Numbered from the stretch's first letter, positions 36,583-45,878 are shown. The stretch: 64,000 bases of DNA from Propionibacteriaceae bacterium (GCA_016717345.1 JADKFR010000001.1:124001-188000); one strand, 5' to 3'. The notes: generated by a model from the letters alone, not told the origin. Translations and numbers: made by a program.

Positions 36583-38886
36583 GTGTTGTACCTCGAAGCG
36601 CCCTTCCACACCATCGAAGGGGTCGTGGTCTTCCGCGATCACGCCGTCACCGACCAGTGGTACTTCCTGCCGGGCTCGCCGCGGCTGACGACCTCCACCG
36701 AGCCGGATCCGGACGGCCCGCCGGGCGCGCAGCGCCGCGTCCCGGCGTTGTCGCTGATCAAGTTCAAGGGCACCGCGGGCACCGGCGGCTTCCTCAACTT
36801 CGACGTCGACCTGGGGATCGACCCTGACCGGCTGGACGAGGTCGCGGCTGCGATCAAGCGTCTCGAACAGCTGCCCGACCGGCCCCGCCTGGCACCCGTC
36901 CCGGTGGTGGACGGGTCGGTGCGGCTGATGCTGTTCGACAAGCAGACCCCGCCCGAGCCGCCCCGGGACGGGACACCGCCGCCACCCGCCCCACCCCCGG
37001 AGTTGCAGTTCGTGCTCACCCTGACGCACCCGGCCAAACCGGCGCTCTACGGTGACAACCGGGCCACCTTCTCCGCCCAGCTCACCCAGGAGGGCGTCAC
37101 CACCCTTGAAAAGGCGATGCAGGGCGAGCTGTCCCCCATTGGGGTCGTCTACAGCCTCGACTACCTCGGGTTGCGTCCGGCCTACCACGTCAGCGTCCAC
37201 GTCGACTGGGACGCGGTCCAGAAGCACTTGGAGGAGTCCGAGACGATCAGCGTCCCGCTGATCTATTCGTCCTCGATCGAGAAGGTCGTGGACGAGCTGG
37301 TGGAGCAGCGGATCATCGAGATCACCGCCGACACGTTCGTGCTGGAGGAGGACGGCAGCGCCGTCATCGCCCGCCGCGACGAGGCCCTGGCCGACGTCAA
37401 GGACATGATCACCGAGACCTTCTTCGAGCCGACCTTGAGCCCGATCGACAGCAGCGACGACGTCGACACCGGCGTCCGCACGGCCGGCCGGGTGCTGCAG
37501 GCCATCCTCTCCGGCGGCGCCTCGGAAACCAGCCTGTTCCGCCGCAAGGAGGTCGACATCCAGCGGATCGAGAAGAAGCGGCTCGACGTCGCGATGAGCG
37601 AACGCACCACGGTGAAGCGGACGATCTTCCCCCAGGGCCACCTGTCGGGGCTGTTTCGCACCCTCACCCTGTCCGGGGTCGACCTGAGCCGTTTCGTGAT
37701 CGATGTCGACCTCGACGACCCGTGGTTCCAGCGGCGCACCGTCGAGGTCATCTCCCGGGCCGAGTACAGCCTGGACTCGGTGCGCTCGGTGAACGTGACC
37801 CTCAGCTACGGCGGCGAGGTCAGGTCGGCGCTCCTCACCAGCGACGCGCCCCGGGCCACGGTCTCCTGGGCCAGCCGACTCGCCGCGGGGGCCATGATCC
37901 GCGAGGTCGACACCTCGTTCCAGGTCAACTTCGCCGGGGTGGACGGAACCGAGCGGCCCACCAGTCTCAGCTCGGCCCCGGGCAGCCTGCTCGGCGATGC
38001 GTTGGAGATCGACCCGCGGGAGCTCTACGCGATCTCACCGATCCCGGTCGTGGCGCTGTCCTACCCGTGGGAGCGCTACCCGCACGTGGAGGTCGAGGTG
38101 GCCTACGCCGACCCGGCCAACCAGATCGCGCAGTCGGACGTGCTGCTGCTGTCGTCGGAGAAGACCGAGGCCCTGTGGAACATGTTCGTCCGCGACCCGC
38201 AGCGGACGGGCTTCCGGTACCGGGTCACGCATCGGGCTCTGGACCAACGGGACCACCAGACGGCCTGGATCGAGACCGACGAGGAGCGGATCAACATCCG
38301 GGACCCGTTCCCCAACGGCCGGGTGCTCGACGTGGTGCCCGTCCTCGACTGGACGGTCGTCAAGCGCGCCTTCGTCGACCTGTCCTACCGCGACGACCCG
38401 AACGGCATCCTGGAGGAGGACTCCATGGAGTTCACCAAGGAGACCGACCAGACCCAGCAGTTCCGGGTCCGGCTGGCCGACGTCACCCAGCGCGAGGTCG
38501 GCTACCGGGTCACCCTCATCAACCTCGACGGCAGCGTGGTGGAGATCCCGCCGTCGGTGACGCTCGAGCGCCGGGTCACCCTCCGCGGCGACATGGCGGG
38601 CCACCAGGTCATCCGGATCCGCTCCCAGGCCGTCGACTACGCCGCCGTCAAGGTGCGCCAGGTCTCGGTCGACCTGCGCTACCTCGACGCCGCGCACGGC
38701 CTGCAGGTGTTCGACAACGTGGTGCTGAGAAGCGGCGCCGATGAGGCCACCTTCGAGTTCGACTACGTCGCGGACGGACCGGCCGGCTTCGAGTACCAGG
38801 TGGTCACCACCTTCACCAACAACCTCACCCGCACCCGCCCGTGGGCCCCGGCTGACGAGTCCCGGCTCGTCATCGCGGTGCCCTGA
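36583..38886 (+). CDS. Unknown large beta-rich protein, operon gene 5, paralogue of genes 4 and 6 (767 aa)
   Basis: GTG start at 36583 chosen because it aligns residue for residue with gene 6: both have EG-x3-VF-x-DHA-x2-DQ then an aromatic-rich LPG at residues 29-31. Further shared blocks: LIKFKGTAGTGGFLNFDVDL, a short Pro stretch (about 122-142), LTQEGVTTLEKAMQGELSPI, and C-terminal beta modules with DVDLDDPWFQRRTVEV and NIRDPFPNGRVLDV. No signal peptide, no known enzyme motif. Seven bases separate it from gene 4 and 21 from gene 6. Confidence 0.88.
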   Translation: MLYLEAPFHTIEGVVVFRDHAVTDQWYFLPGSPRLTTSTEPDPDGPPGAQRRVPALSLIKFKGTAGTGGFLNFDVDLGIDPDRLDEVAAAIKRLEQLPDRPRLAPVPVVDGSVRLMLFDKQTPPEPPRDGTPPPPAPPPELQFVLTLTHPAKPALYGDNRATFSAQLTQEGVTTLEKAMQGELSPIGVVYSLDYLGLRPAYHVSVHVDWDAVQKHLEESETISVPLIYSSSIEKVVDELVEQRIIEITADTFVLEEDGSAVIARRDEALADVKDMITETFFEPTLSPIDSSDDVDTGVRTAGRVLQAILSGGASETSLFRRKEVDIQRIEKKRLDVAMSERTTVKRTIFPQGHLSGLFRTLTLSGVDLSRFVIDVDLDDPWFQRRTVEVISRAEYSLDSVRSVNVTLSYGGEVRSALLTSDAPRATVSWASRLAAGAMIREVDTSFQVNFAGVDGTERPTSLSSAPGSLLGDALEIDPRELYAISPIPVVALSYPWERYPHVEVEVAYADPANQIAQSDVLLLSSEKTEALWNMFVRDPQRTGFRYRVTHRALDQRDHQTAWIETDEERINIRDPFPNGRVLDVVPVLDWTVVKRAFVDLSYRDDPNGILEEDSMEFTKETDQTQQFRVRLADVTQREVGYRVTLINLDGSVVEIPPSVTLERRVTLRGDMAGHQVIRIRSQAVDYAAVKVRQVSVDLRYLDAAHGLQVFDNVVLRSGADEATFEFDYVADGPAGFEYQVVTTFTNNLTRTRPWAPADESRLVIAVP

Positions 38887-38907
38887 CCACGTATCGAGGA
38901 GGACACC

Positions 38908-41169
38908 ATGCTCTTGTTGGGCAGTCGCACGATCACCGTCGAAGGAATCACGGTCTTTCCCGACCACGCCGATCCCGATCAGTTCTGGTACCTGCCGGGG
39001 CCCGTCCAACTGGCCCGCCGGCCGGACGGTGACCAGGCCTTCACCTTCATCAAGTACAAGCCGGCCGCGGTCGCCGGCGGCGCGAAGGGCGGCGGTTTCG
39101 TGATGTTCCAGGTCGACCTGCGCCTGGAGAAGGACCTTGAACGGCGCATCACCTCACGGCTGCGCTCGATCGCGAAGGGCCGCCCGCGGCTGAGCGTCGT
39201 CCCCTTCGACGAGGGGACGGTGCAGTGCGTCGCCCTGAACCTGCAGGGTTCCGGCGGCACCCTCGCCCAGCCCGCCGGGGAGGGGTCCTTCCGCGCCGTC
39301 GAGCAGATCCTGGGCGCGAGCGTCCCGTCGCTGCAGGGCGACAACACCGCGGCGTTCAGCCTCACCCTGAGCCAGGAGGGCGCCACGATCCTGGAGCAGG
39401 CCTTTGAGCAGGGCGGGGCCCCGGTCGGCGTCCTCTACGACCTGAAGTTCACCGGGATGCGCCCGGCCCTGCACGTGAAGATCACCGCCGACCTCGAACG
39501 CGTCTACAACCAGTTCGGGGCGGCGGTGGACGCCCAGGTCTACTTCGTCCAGGCAGGCATCGACGTCGCCTTCGAGAAGCTCGTCCAGGAGGGCGTTATC
39601 AAGATCGAGGTGATCGACTTCGTCGGCGGTGAGGACCAGGCCGAGAAGGAACGCTGGGCGCTGGACTTCTTCAAGGAGAACCTGCTGCGGCAGTGGTTCG
39701 AGCCCACGCTGACCCCGGGTCAGGTCGCCGGGGGCCGGGTGACGGCGTCGCCGCTGAGCGAAGTGCTGCAGTTGGGCAACGCCCTGCGGCCCCCGACGAC
39801 CCCGGCTCCGGAGCGTCCGGCGGCCGTCGCTCCGGCGCCCGCGCCGGCCCGTCCGGCACCCCCGACGGCAGGCACCGGCGCCGCCGACGCCACCGCTGGG
39901 CACAACCCCACCCCGCCACCGGCGGGCGCTCCCGCCGGCACCCCGCCCACCGAGGGCAGTGGGTCTCCGCCGGCCAGTGCCGCCGCCGCACCGGCGGCCG
40001 CGGTCGGCGCCCCCCGGGTGGCCCCGGCCTCCCAACCGGCCACCACGCCGCCGGCCGGGCTGTCGGCACCACCCGCCGGGGGCGGCATGCCGGCCCTGGT
40101 GTCGTTCAAGCTGCGCGCCGTCCACCAGGAGGAACGCAAGAAGATCACCCTGATCTACGACCGCTCCGAGGCCACCCAGCGCACCTACGCCCCCCAGGGC
40201 TTCTTCGGGGTGCTGGTCGCCGACCTCGACAAGCGACGGCACTTCATCGAAGTCGATCTCGACGACCCCTTCTTCCGGGTGTTCCAGGTGATCGTCGAAC
40301 CCCCCGAGGACTTCGGCCAGATCGGGCTCCGCTCGGCCCAGGTCGCCCTCGATTACGGGGCTGCCGACGATCCGGCGACGATCAAGCACAAGGACATGGT
40401 GTTCGACCCCGATCACCCCGACTCGCAGTCCTTCGAGGTGTTCGTGAACTCCCGGCTCGACCTCGACTACCGCAACACCGTCCAGTACCACTTCTCCACG
40501 ACGTCGGGCTGGGAGGGGTCCAGCTTCAGCTACGAACTGCCACCGGCCACCACGGCCGACCGGACGATCGTGCTGACCCCGCACGAGCACATCGGCTTCC
40601 TCAGCGTGGACGTCGTCGGGTCACGGGTCGATTGGAGCGTGATGGACTCCATCGACGTCCACCTCCGTCACGAGAGCGGTGGCAAGGTGCTGGAGAAGCA
40701 ACTCCTGCTCAGCGAGCAGACCCCCGGGCCGCTGCAGTGGAAGGTGCGGACGGCCTCTCCGCAGGCCCGGGACTACACCTGGCGCCTCGTCCACCACCTC
40801 AAGGACGGGTCGACCCGGGAGTCGGCGTCGACCGAGCCGTCGCGGGCCGCCCTGCTGCCGGTGGACGACCCGTTCCCGGGCGCGCTGAGCCTGTCCTTCC
40901 TGCCGCTGCTCGATCCCACCAAGACCCGCCTGGCGTTCGTCGACATCGAATACGACGATCCCGACAACGCCTATCACCGCGAGCAGCGGCTCACCATGAA
41001 GCCCACGGACACCGACCTGGTCGGGGTGTCGATCGCGGTGATGGACCTGAAGAAGAAGGCCTACCGCTACCAGATCACCCTGGTGGGAACGAACAACACC
41101 CTCAAGAAGCTGCCCCCCGTCGACACCGAGGAGGACCTGCTGGCCGTCTCGGAACCCACCGTTGCTTAA
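38908..41169 (+). CDS. Unknown large beta-rich protein with Pro/Ala linker, operon gene 6 (753 aa)
   Basis: Starts at an ATG with a GAGGAGG site. N-terminal signature VFPDHADPDQFWYLPG, then FTFIKYKP, GGGFVMFQVDL and LSQEGATILEQAFEQGGAPV. Residues about 290-394 are a low-complexity Pro/Ala/Gly linker not present at this length in genes 4 and 5. After it come beta modules (FIEVDLDDPFFRVFQVI, VDDPFPGALSLSF, FVDIEYDDPDN). No signal peptide or membrane helix. Because the next gene is a caspase-family protease, the linker is a plausible processing site, but no cleavage motif can be assigned. Family unknown. Confidence 0.88.
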   Translation: MLLLGSRTITVEGITVFPDHADPDQFWYLPGPVQLARRPDGDQAFTFIKYKPAAVAGGAKGGGFVMFQVDLRLEKDLERRITSRLRSIAKGRPRLSVVPFDEGTVQCVALNLQGSGGTLAQPAGEGSFRAVEQILGASVPSLQGDNTAAFSLTLSQEGATILEQAFEQGGAPVGVLYDLKFTGMRPALHVKITADLERVYNQFGAAVDAQVYFVQAGIDVAFEKLVQEGVIKIEVIDFVGGEDQAEKERWALDFFKENLLRQWFEPTLTPGQVAGGRVTASPLSEVLQLGNALRPPTTPAPERPAAVAPAPAPARPAPPTAGTGAADATAGHNPTPPPAGAPAGTPPTEGSGSPPASAAAAPAAAVGAPRVAPASQPATTPPAGLSAPPAGGGMPALVSFKLRAVHQEERKKITLIYDRSEATQRTYAPQGFFGVLVADLDKRRHFIEVDLDDPFFRVFQVIVEPPEDFGQIGLRSAQVALDYGAADDPATIKHKDMVFDPDHPDSQSFEVFVNSRLDLDYRNTVQYHFSTTSGWEGSSFSYELPPATTADRTIVLTPHEHIGFLSVDVVGSRVDWSVMDSIDVHLRHESGGKVLEKQLLLSEQTPGPLQWKVRTASPQARDYTWRLVHHLKDGSTRESASTEPSRAALLPVDDPFPGALSLSFLPLLDPTKTRLAFVDIEYDDPDNAYHREQRLTMKPTDTDLVGVSIAVMDLKKKAYRYQITLVGTNNTLKKLPPVDTEEDLLAVSEPTVA

Positions 41170-41181
41170 GGAGACCTGACC

Positions 41182-42060
41182 ATGACCAAACGAGCCGTCG
41201 TCGTCGGCATCAACGACTATTCGGTGCAGGGCTTCGGCAACCTGGGCGGCTGCGTCCGGGACGCGGACGCCATGTACCACACGCTCATCGACGCGTTCAG
41301 CTTCGACCCCGCGCAGGTCTACCTGTACAAGGACGCCACGGCCTCCTCCAGCAACATCCTGCGGTGCCTGAACTACGTCCTGCGGATCTCCGAGCCGGGC
41401 GACGTGGTCTGCTTCTACTACGCCGGGCACGGCGGCCTGCACCCCTCGGGGACGGCCGGGACCTTCTATCAGACGATCATCCCCCACTCGGGTCGGTTCA
41501 TCACCGACTGGGACCTGTGGCAGGCCGCCGACCAGTTGCAGCCTTCCTGGGTGAACTTCACCGTCGTCCTCGACAGCTGCCATTCCGGCGGCATGGTGGA
41601 TCCGGTCGCCCCGACGGGGGCGGTCCGTACGATCGCCAACGGGCAGGCCTTCATCGAAACCCTGGTCGGCACGATGAAGTCCGTGATCCCGTTCGGCGTC
41701 ACCCTGCCGGACGTGTCCACCCTGAGCAACAACGTGCACACGGTGTCAGCGGCACCCCAGGCCACCGTCTGCTACACCGAGGCCGCCAACCGCGAGTTCG
41801 TGCAGCAGGCGAAGGCCACCCTGCTGGCCGCCTCACGCTGGGACGAGTACGCCGGCGAGACCTCGAGCCACGGGTTCCTCACCGACGCGATCCTGAACAC
41901 GGTGAACTCCAGCAACTTCCAGATCACCCACTCCGAACTCCATACCGCGCTGACCCCGCTGGTCCACAACGCGGCCGGCCACGAGCAGCACCCGGTGCTG
42001 CGGGGACAGGCCAACCGGATGGACGGGGTCTTCCTTGAGGGCTTCAGCGACTCCCGCTGA
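41182..42060 (+). CDS. Caspase-family (C14) cysteine protease, operon gene 7
   Basis: 292 residues, p20-like caspase/metacaspase fold. N-terminal strand KRAVVVGINDY, then GCVRDADAM, catalytic His83 in CFYYAGHGG and catalytic Cys133 in VVLDSCHSGG, the standard dyad; the Asp before DSC is at 131. The C-terminal part (p10-like) carries TSSHGFLTDAILNTVN, typical of bacterial C14 proteins. No prodomain, signal peptide or membrane anchor, so it acts in the cytoplasm. It has the strong site AAGGAGACC and lies 12 nt after gene 6, so it is the last gene of the operon. Arg/Lys versus Asp specificity cannot be read from sequence. Known relatives act in programmed cell death, defence or processing. Confidence 0.95.
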   Translation: MTKRAVVVGINDYSVQGFGNLGGCVRDADAMYHTLIDAFSFDPAQVYLYKDATASSSNILRCLNYVLRISEPGDVVCFYYAGHGGLHPSGTAGTFYQTIIPHSGRFITDWDLWQAADQLQPSWVNFTVVLDSCHSGGMVDPVAPTGAVRTIANGQAFIETLVGTMKSVIPFGVTLPDVSTLSNNVHTVSAAPQATVCYTEAANREFVQQAKATLLAASRWDEYAGETSSHGFLTDAILNTVNSSNFQITHSELHTALTPLVHNAAGHEQHPVLRGQANRMDGVFLEGFSDSR

Positions 42061-42069
42061 GAGCGAAAC

Positions 42070-42102
42070 TGGAGCCCCTCACCCGGCGTGCGAGGGGCTC
42101 CA
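42070..42102. terminator. Terminator after the caspase operon
   Basis: 11-bp perfect stem (42070-42080 with 42092-42102) and 11-base loop, between the convergent caspase gene and the 113-residue gene. Confidence 0.85.
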
Positions 42103-42122
42103 GAACATCGTTGGTGGTCTGC

Positions 42123-42464
42123 TCAACCCTCCGAGTCGAGGATGAGCGTCGAGAGAGCTTCGGTCATCGGCTGCGACAGGTCGACGCCGTGGGCCTGGCT
42201 CGCCTTGGCCACGAACCAGCGGGTGAACTCGTCGTCGGCGGTCACCATCTTCGCGAACGACGCCAGGGGGTCGTCTCCCTCGAGGGTGACCACCACCAAC
42301 TCCCCCATCGGAGTCGCCTGGAGAAAGGTTCGCTCACGAACCCCGGCAGCGCGACGCGAGGCCACGAAGTCCGCGCGACGCGTCGTGACGAGTTCGTCCA
42401 TCCAGGCGTGCCACGTCTCGCTCTGCCCGGGAGCCAGCGGAAAAGCAACAGCCATCAGTGCCAT
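42123..42464 (-). CDS. Small DUF6176-like protein with an iron-box promoter
   Basis: 113 residues from the ATG at 42464 (AAGGAG site). It begins MALMAVAFPLAPGQSETWHAWMDEL and has a ferredoxin-like alpha/beta barrel pattern (strand, Trp-rich helix, RERTFLQATPMGELVVVTLEG, helix), resembling small DUF6176/antibiotic-monooxygenase-like dimers. No catalytic residue can be named. An IdeR/DtxR-type operator sits 25 nt upstream of the start, so expression is probably iron-repressed; a role in haem or iron stress is possible but unproven. Single gene, convergent with the caspase operon. Confidence 0.7.
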   Translation of the reverse strand: MALMAVAFPLAPGQSETWHAWMDELVTTRRADFVASRRAAGVRERTFLQATPMGELVVVTLEGDDPLASFAKMVTADDEFTRWFVAKASQAHGVDLSQPMTEALSTLILDSEG

Positions 42465-42488
42465 CACAACTCCTTCCTGCAGCAAACC

Positions 42489-42507
42489 TCAGGTAAGGCT
42501 TGCCTAA
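42489..42507 (-). promoter_or_regulatory. Candidate DtxR/IdeR iron box
   Basis: TCAGGTAAGGCTTGCCTAA matches the 19-bp DtxR/IdeR consensus (TWAGGTWAGSCTWACCTWA) at 17 positions, as an imperfect palindrome. It lies in the 5' region of the 113-residue gene, where repressor binding would block transcription. Confidence 0.65.
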
Positions 42508-42633
42508 CAACTATCCACCCGGGGCGCGCTGGTGGATACAGCCGGAGGGCCCACCCAGGGGGAGCAGGTTTACCCAATTACCCACTCGGCGAACGAATCT
42601 GGGCTGTCCCGATCGCTGCCCTCTGGCAGGAGC

Positions 42634-45600
42634 TCACTCCACCCCGGGCGCGAGCAGCTCCATCTGTTCGATGACCTGCCGCACGGCACCTTCGGCCTGA
42701 TCCGGCGGGTACTTGTACTTGCGGAGCAGCCGCCGGATCTTGGCCCGCAGGGAGGCCCGGACGTCGTCGCGCACCGTCCAGTCGGTCTTCACGTCGGCAC
42801 GCATCATCGCCACCAACTGCCGCGCGATGTCGGCCAGCACGTCCTGGCCGAGCACGTCGAGGGCTGAGGCGTTGTCGGCGATGGCGTCGTAGGTCGCCAA
42901 CTCGTCGTGGCGCAGCGGCGGGTCGAACGTCTCCCCCCGCTTCGCCTCGGCGGCGATGTCCTTGGCCAGCTCGAACAGCTCCATCAGCACTTCGGCCGCG
43001 CTGAGCTGGGAGTTGGTGTAGCGCAGCATCAACGCCCCGAGCCGCTCGCTGAACGCCCGTTGCGCGACGATGCTGGCACCGTTGGCGCGGGCGGCTTCGG
43101 CCAGGATCGCGTCCCGCAGCGCCTCGATGGCCAGGTGCGGGTTGGACGACCGCTGGGCCTGGGCGAGGACGGCCGGGGTGAGGTCGTTGAAGTTGGGCGG
43201 CGCGATCTCGGCGGCGGCGTAGATGTCGACCACCTCGTCCGAGCCGGTGGCCTCGGCGGCCAACTGCCGGAGCAGCCGGGCCACCTCCTCGGGGATCGGC
43301 TCGCCCCGGGCTTCGCGCTCGCCGGCGTCGAACTTCGCCATCCAGACCCGCACCTCTTCGTAGAAGCGCACCTCGTCGCGCAGGTCGCCCAGGGTGTCGG
43401 AGCCGGAGGCGAGCGCCCAGGCCCGTCCCAGCTGGGCGGCGAGCTGTCGGAACCGGACGGCCAGTCCCGCCTCACCCTCGGGCACCCGGTTGCCGGGGTT
43501 CTGCGGGTCCCGCAGCCAGGAGGTGAGCCCGACGGTGGCCTTCACCCAGCCTTTCGGCCCGCCCAACCGACCCCGCCAGTCGTAGCCGGACACCAACGCC
43601 CGCAGTTGGTCGACCAGCGTCCGGGCCAGTTCCACCGCCTCCGCGGCCGGCCGCCCGACCGGACGCTGCTGCTGATCGGTGGCGGAGTATTCGGCCAGGG
43701 CCGCGGCCAGGTTCTCCACCAGCGGCGCGTACGCCACCATCAGGCCGGCGTCCTTGCCGCGGAACGTGCGGTTCACCCGGGCCAGGGTCTGCATCAGCAG
43801 CGCCCCCCGCATCGGCCGGTCCAGGTACAGGGTGTGCAGCGGCTGGGAGTCGTAGCCGGTGAGCATCATGTCCTTGACGATCACCAGCTCGAGGTCGTCG
43901 TCGGGGTTCTTCAGGCGCTTCTTGATGACCGTGTTGTCGGACTCCCGCCGCACGTGGCGCCGGATGCTCCCGGTATCCGAGGCCGTCCCGGAGTACACCA
44001 CCTTGAGCTTCCCCTCGGCCAGGGCGTCGGCGTGCCAGTCGGGCCGCAGGGCCACGATCTGGTCGTACAGGTCGGTGCAGATCTGCCGGGTGGCGCACAC
44101 GATCATCGCCTTGCCGGGGCCGTCGATCAGCGGACGCATCCGGTCCCGCCGGGTCTCCCAGTGGCCCACGATGTCGGCCGCCAGGGTGGCCAGCCGGGCG
44201 GGGGCCCCGTAGACGGCGTTGATCACGGCCACCGACTTCTCCAGCCGTTCGCGCTCGACGTCGTCCAGCCCGGTGGTGGCCTCGTCGGCCGCCCGGTCGA
44301 GGTCTTCGGCGCTCACCTCGTCGGAGAAGCTGACCTTCACCAGCCGCGGCTCGAAGTAGACGCTCACCGTGGCGCCGTCGGCCACGGCCCGGGACAGGTC
44401 GTAGATGTCGATGTAGTCGCCGAACACCTCGCGGGTGTTGCGTTCCACCTCGCTGATCGGGGTGCCGGTGAACGCGATCAGGGTGGCGTGCGGCAATGCG
44501 TCCCGCAGGAACCGGGCGTAGCCGTCCAGGTCGTCGTAGTGGCTGCGGTGGGCTTCGTCCACGACCACCACGATGTTGCGCCGCTCGCTGAGCAGCGGAT
44601 GGTCGGCGCCGGAATCCCGCTCGGCGGGCGTCCGGTTGAACTTCTGCAGGGTGGTGAACAGGAGGCCGCCGCTGGAGCGCTGGGTGAGCTCGGTGCGCAG
44701 CTGCGTCCGGGTGGCGATCTGGACGGGACGCTCCGGCAGCAGAGTGGAGGCGGTGAACGACTCGAACAGCTGGCCGTCGAGCTCGCGCCGGTCGGTGATC
44801 ACCACGATGGTGGGGTTGAGCAGGTGGGTGCTGCGCAGCACCAGGTTCGCGTACAGCTCCATCTCCATCGACTTGCCCGAGCCCTGGGTGTGCCACACCA
44901 CCCCGGCCTTGCCGCCCGCCTTGACGGCGGTGATCGTCCGGCCCAGCGCCTTGTTCACCGCGAAGTACTGGTGGGGCTTGGCGATCCGCTTGGCCAGGCC
45001 GAAGTCGCCGGCGTCGAAGGCGGTGAAGTGGCGCAGCAGGTCGAGGAACCGGGCCTGGTTGCCCAGCCCGTTGAGGGTGATCTCCAGGGCGGTGTCGTAG
45101 TCGGTGCCCTCGATCACCTCGCCGAGGCCCAGCGGCGCGCCGTCGTCGTCGACGTTCCAGGACGCGAAGTGGTGGAGCGGGGTGAACGGGGTGCCGTAGC
45201 CGGCGGTGACGCCGTCGGAGATGACGCTGGCGACGCAGCCGCGGAACGCCAGCGGGAACTCGGCCAGGTAGGTGCCGAGCTGGCCGTGGGCCGCTGCCAG
45301 GGTCGCGGTGCTGACGCCGGCCTGCTTGAGTTCGGCGATCAGCACCGGGAGGCCGTTGAGGTAGCCCACCAGGTCGAAGCGGCGGTGGTGCTCGACCGTG
45401 GAGACGGTGACCTGCCGGACGGCCAGCCAGTCGTTGGCGCCCGGCTCCCGTCCGACCAGCGCGATGGTGGGGTTGCGGGCGACGTTGTCGTTGTCGAGGT
45501 AGGTGACCCCCCGGTAGCCGTGCACCAGGTACTCGTGCAGCCGCCGGTTCTCGGTGATCGCGTCCAGCGAGGACGGGGTGAGGATCTCGGTGGCCGCCTG

Positions 45601-45789
45601 CCGCAGGTAGGTCTCGGGCACCTGGGGGTTGAGCCGCACCAGGGCTTCCCGGAACCTCTCAGGCAGGACGAGGTCGGCGGCGGACGCGCGCTCGTGGTTG
45701 ATCGCGGTGCCGACCGAGGGCGCCCAGCCCTGCTCGGCCAGCACCTCCAGGGCGGTGGTCTCCCAGTCGGCTTCACTGATCAGCGCCAT
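42634..45789 (-). CDS. hsdR: Type I restriction enzyme subunit R
   Basis: 1051 residues, normal HsdR length. N-terminal nuclease: FDLVGYLNGLPVLIAELK (PD-ExK core, about residues 133-152). Superfamily 2 helicase: Walker A HTQGSGKSMEM near 301, DEAH box VVVDEAHRSHY near 411, FTGTPI motif, and C-terminal DYDSQPLHTLYLD-type motor motif (TGYDSQPLHT). ATP-driven DNA translocase and endonuclease of a type I R-M complex. The ATG at 45789 follows GGGGGGAAGG. It appears intact while hsdS is broken, and is separated from hsdM by an HNH gene. A GATAAGGGGG element lies about 90 bp upstream. Confidence 0.95.
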   Translation of the reverse strand: MALISEADWETTALEVLAEQGWAPSVGTAINHERASAADLVLPERFREALVRLNPQVPETYLRQAATEILTPSSLDAITENRRLHEYLVHGYRGVTYLDNDNVARNPTIALVGREPGANDWLAVRQVTVSTVEHHRRFDLVGYLNGLPVLIAELKQAGVSTATLAAAHGQLGTYLAEFPLAFRGCVASVISDGVTAGYGTPFTPLHHFASWNVDDDGAPLGLGEVIEGTDYDTALEITLNGLGNQARFLDLLRHFTAFDAGDFGLAKRIAKPHQYFAVNKALGRTITAVKAGGKAGVVWHTQGSGKSMEMELYANLVLRSTHLLNPTIVVITDRRELDGQLFESFTASTLLPERPVQIATRTQLRTELTQRSSGGLLFTTLQKFNRTPAERDSGADHPLLSERRNIVVVVDEAHRSHYDDLDGYARFLRDALPHATLIAFTGTPISEVERNTREVFGDYIDIYDLSRAVADGATVSVYFEPRLVKVSFSDEVSAEDLDRAADEATTGLDDVERERLEKSVAVINAVYGAPARLATLAADIVGHWETRRDRMRPLIDGPGKAMIVCATRQICTDLYDQIVALRPDWHADALAEGKLKVVYSGTASDTGSIRRHVRRESDNTVIKKRLKNPDDDLELVIVKDMMLTGYDSQPLHTLYLDRPMRGALLMQTLARVNRTFRGKDAGLMVAYAPLVENLAAALAEYSATDQQQRPVGRPAAEAVELARTLVDQLRALVSGYDWRGRLGGPKGWVKATVGLTSWLRDPQNPGNRVPEGEAGLAVRFRQLAAQLGRAWALASGSDTLGDLRDEVRFYEEVRVWMAKFDAGEREARGEPIPEEVARLLRQLAAEATGSDEVVDIYAAAEIAPPNFNDLTPAVLAQAQRSSNPHLAIEALRDAILAEAARANGASIVAQRAFSERLGALMLRYTNSQLSAAEVLMELFELAKDIAAEAKRGETFDPPLRHDELATYDAIADNASALDVLGQDVLADIARQLVAMMRADVKTDWTVRDDVRASLRAKIRRLLRKYKYPPDQAEGAVRQVIEQMELLAPGVE

Positions 45790-45878
45790 TCCATGCCTTC
45801 CCCCCGGCGGCCGGAGTCTCGGGTCGAGGCTATCGCTCCCCCTGGTGGCGGACGGGGCAGCACGCTCGGCCGGGCTGC

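Noticed and set aside
29694..42060. Caspase-gasdermin defence module
   Set aside because: Bacterial gasdermins are about 270 residues with a short C-terminal inhibitory tail; none of the six partners has that size or pattern.
29694..42060. Secreted or surface-displayed adhesin operon
   Set aside because: The beta-rich repeats suggest adhesins, but no product has a signal peptide, lipobox, sortase motif or membrane helix.
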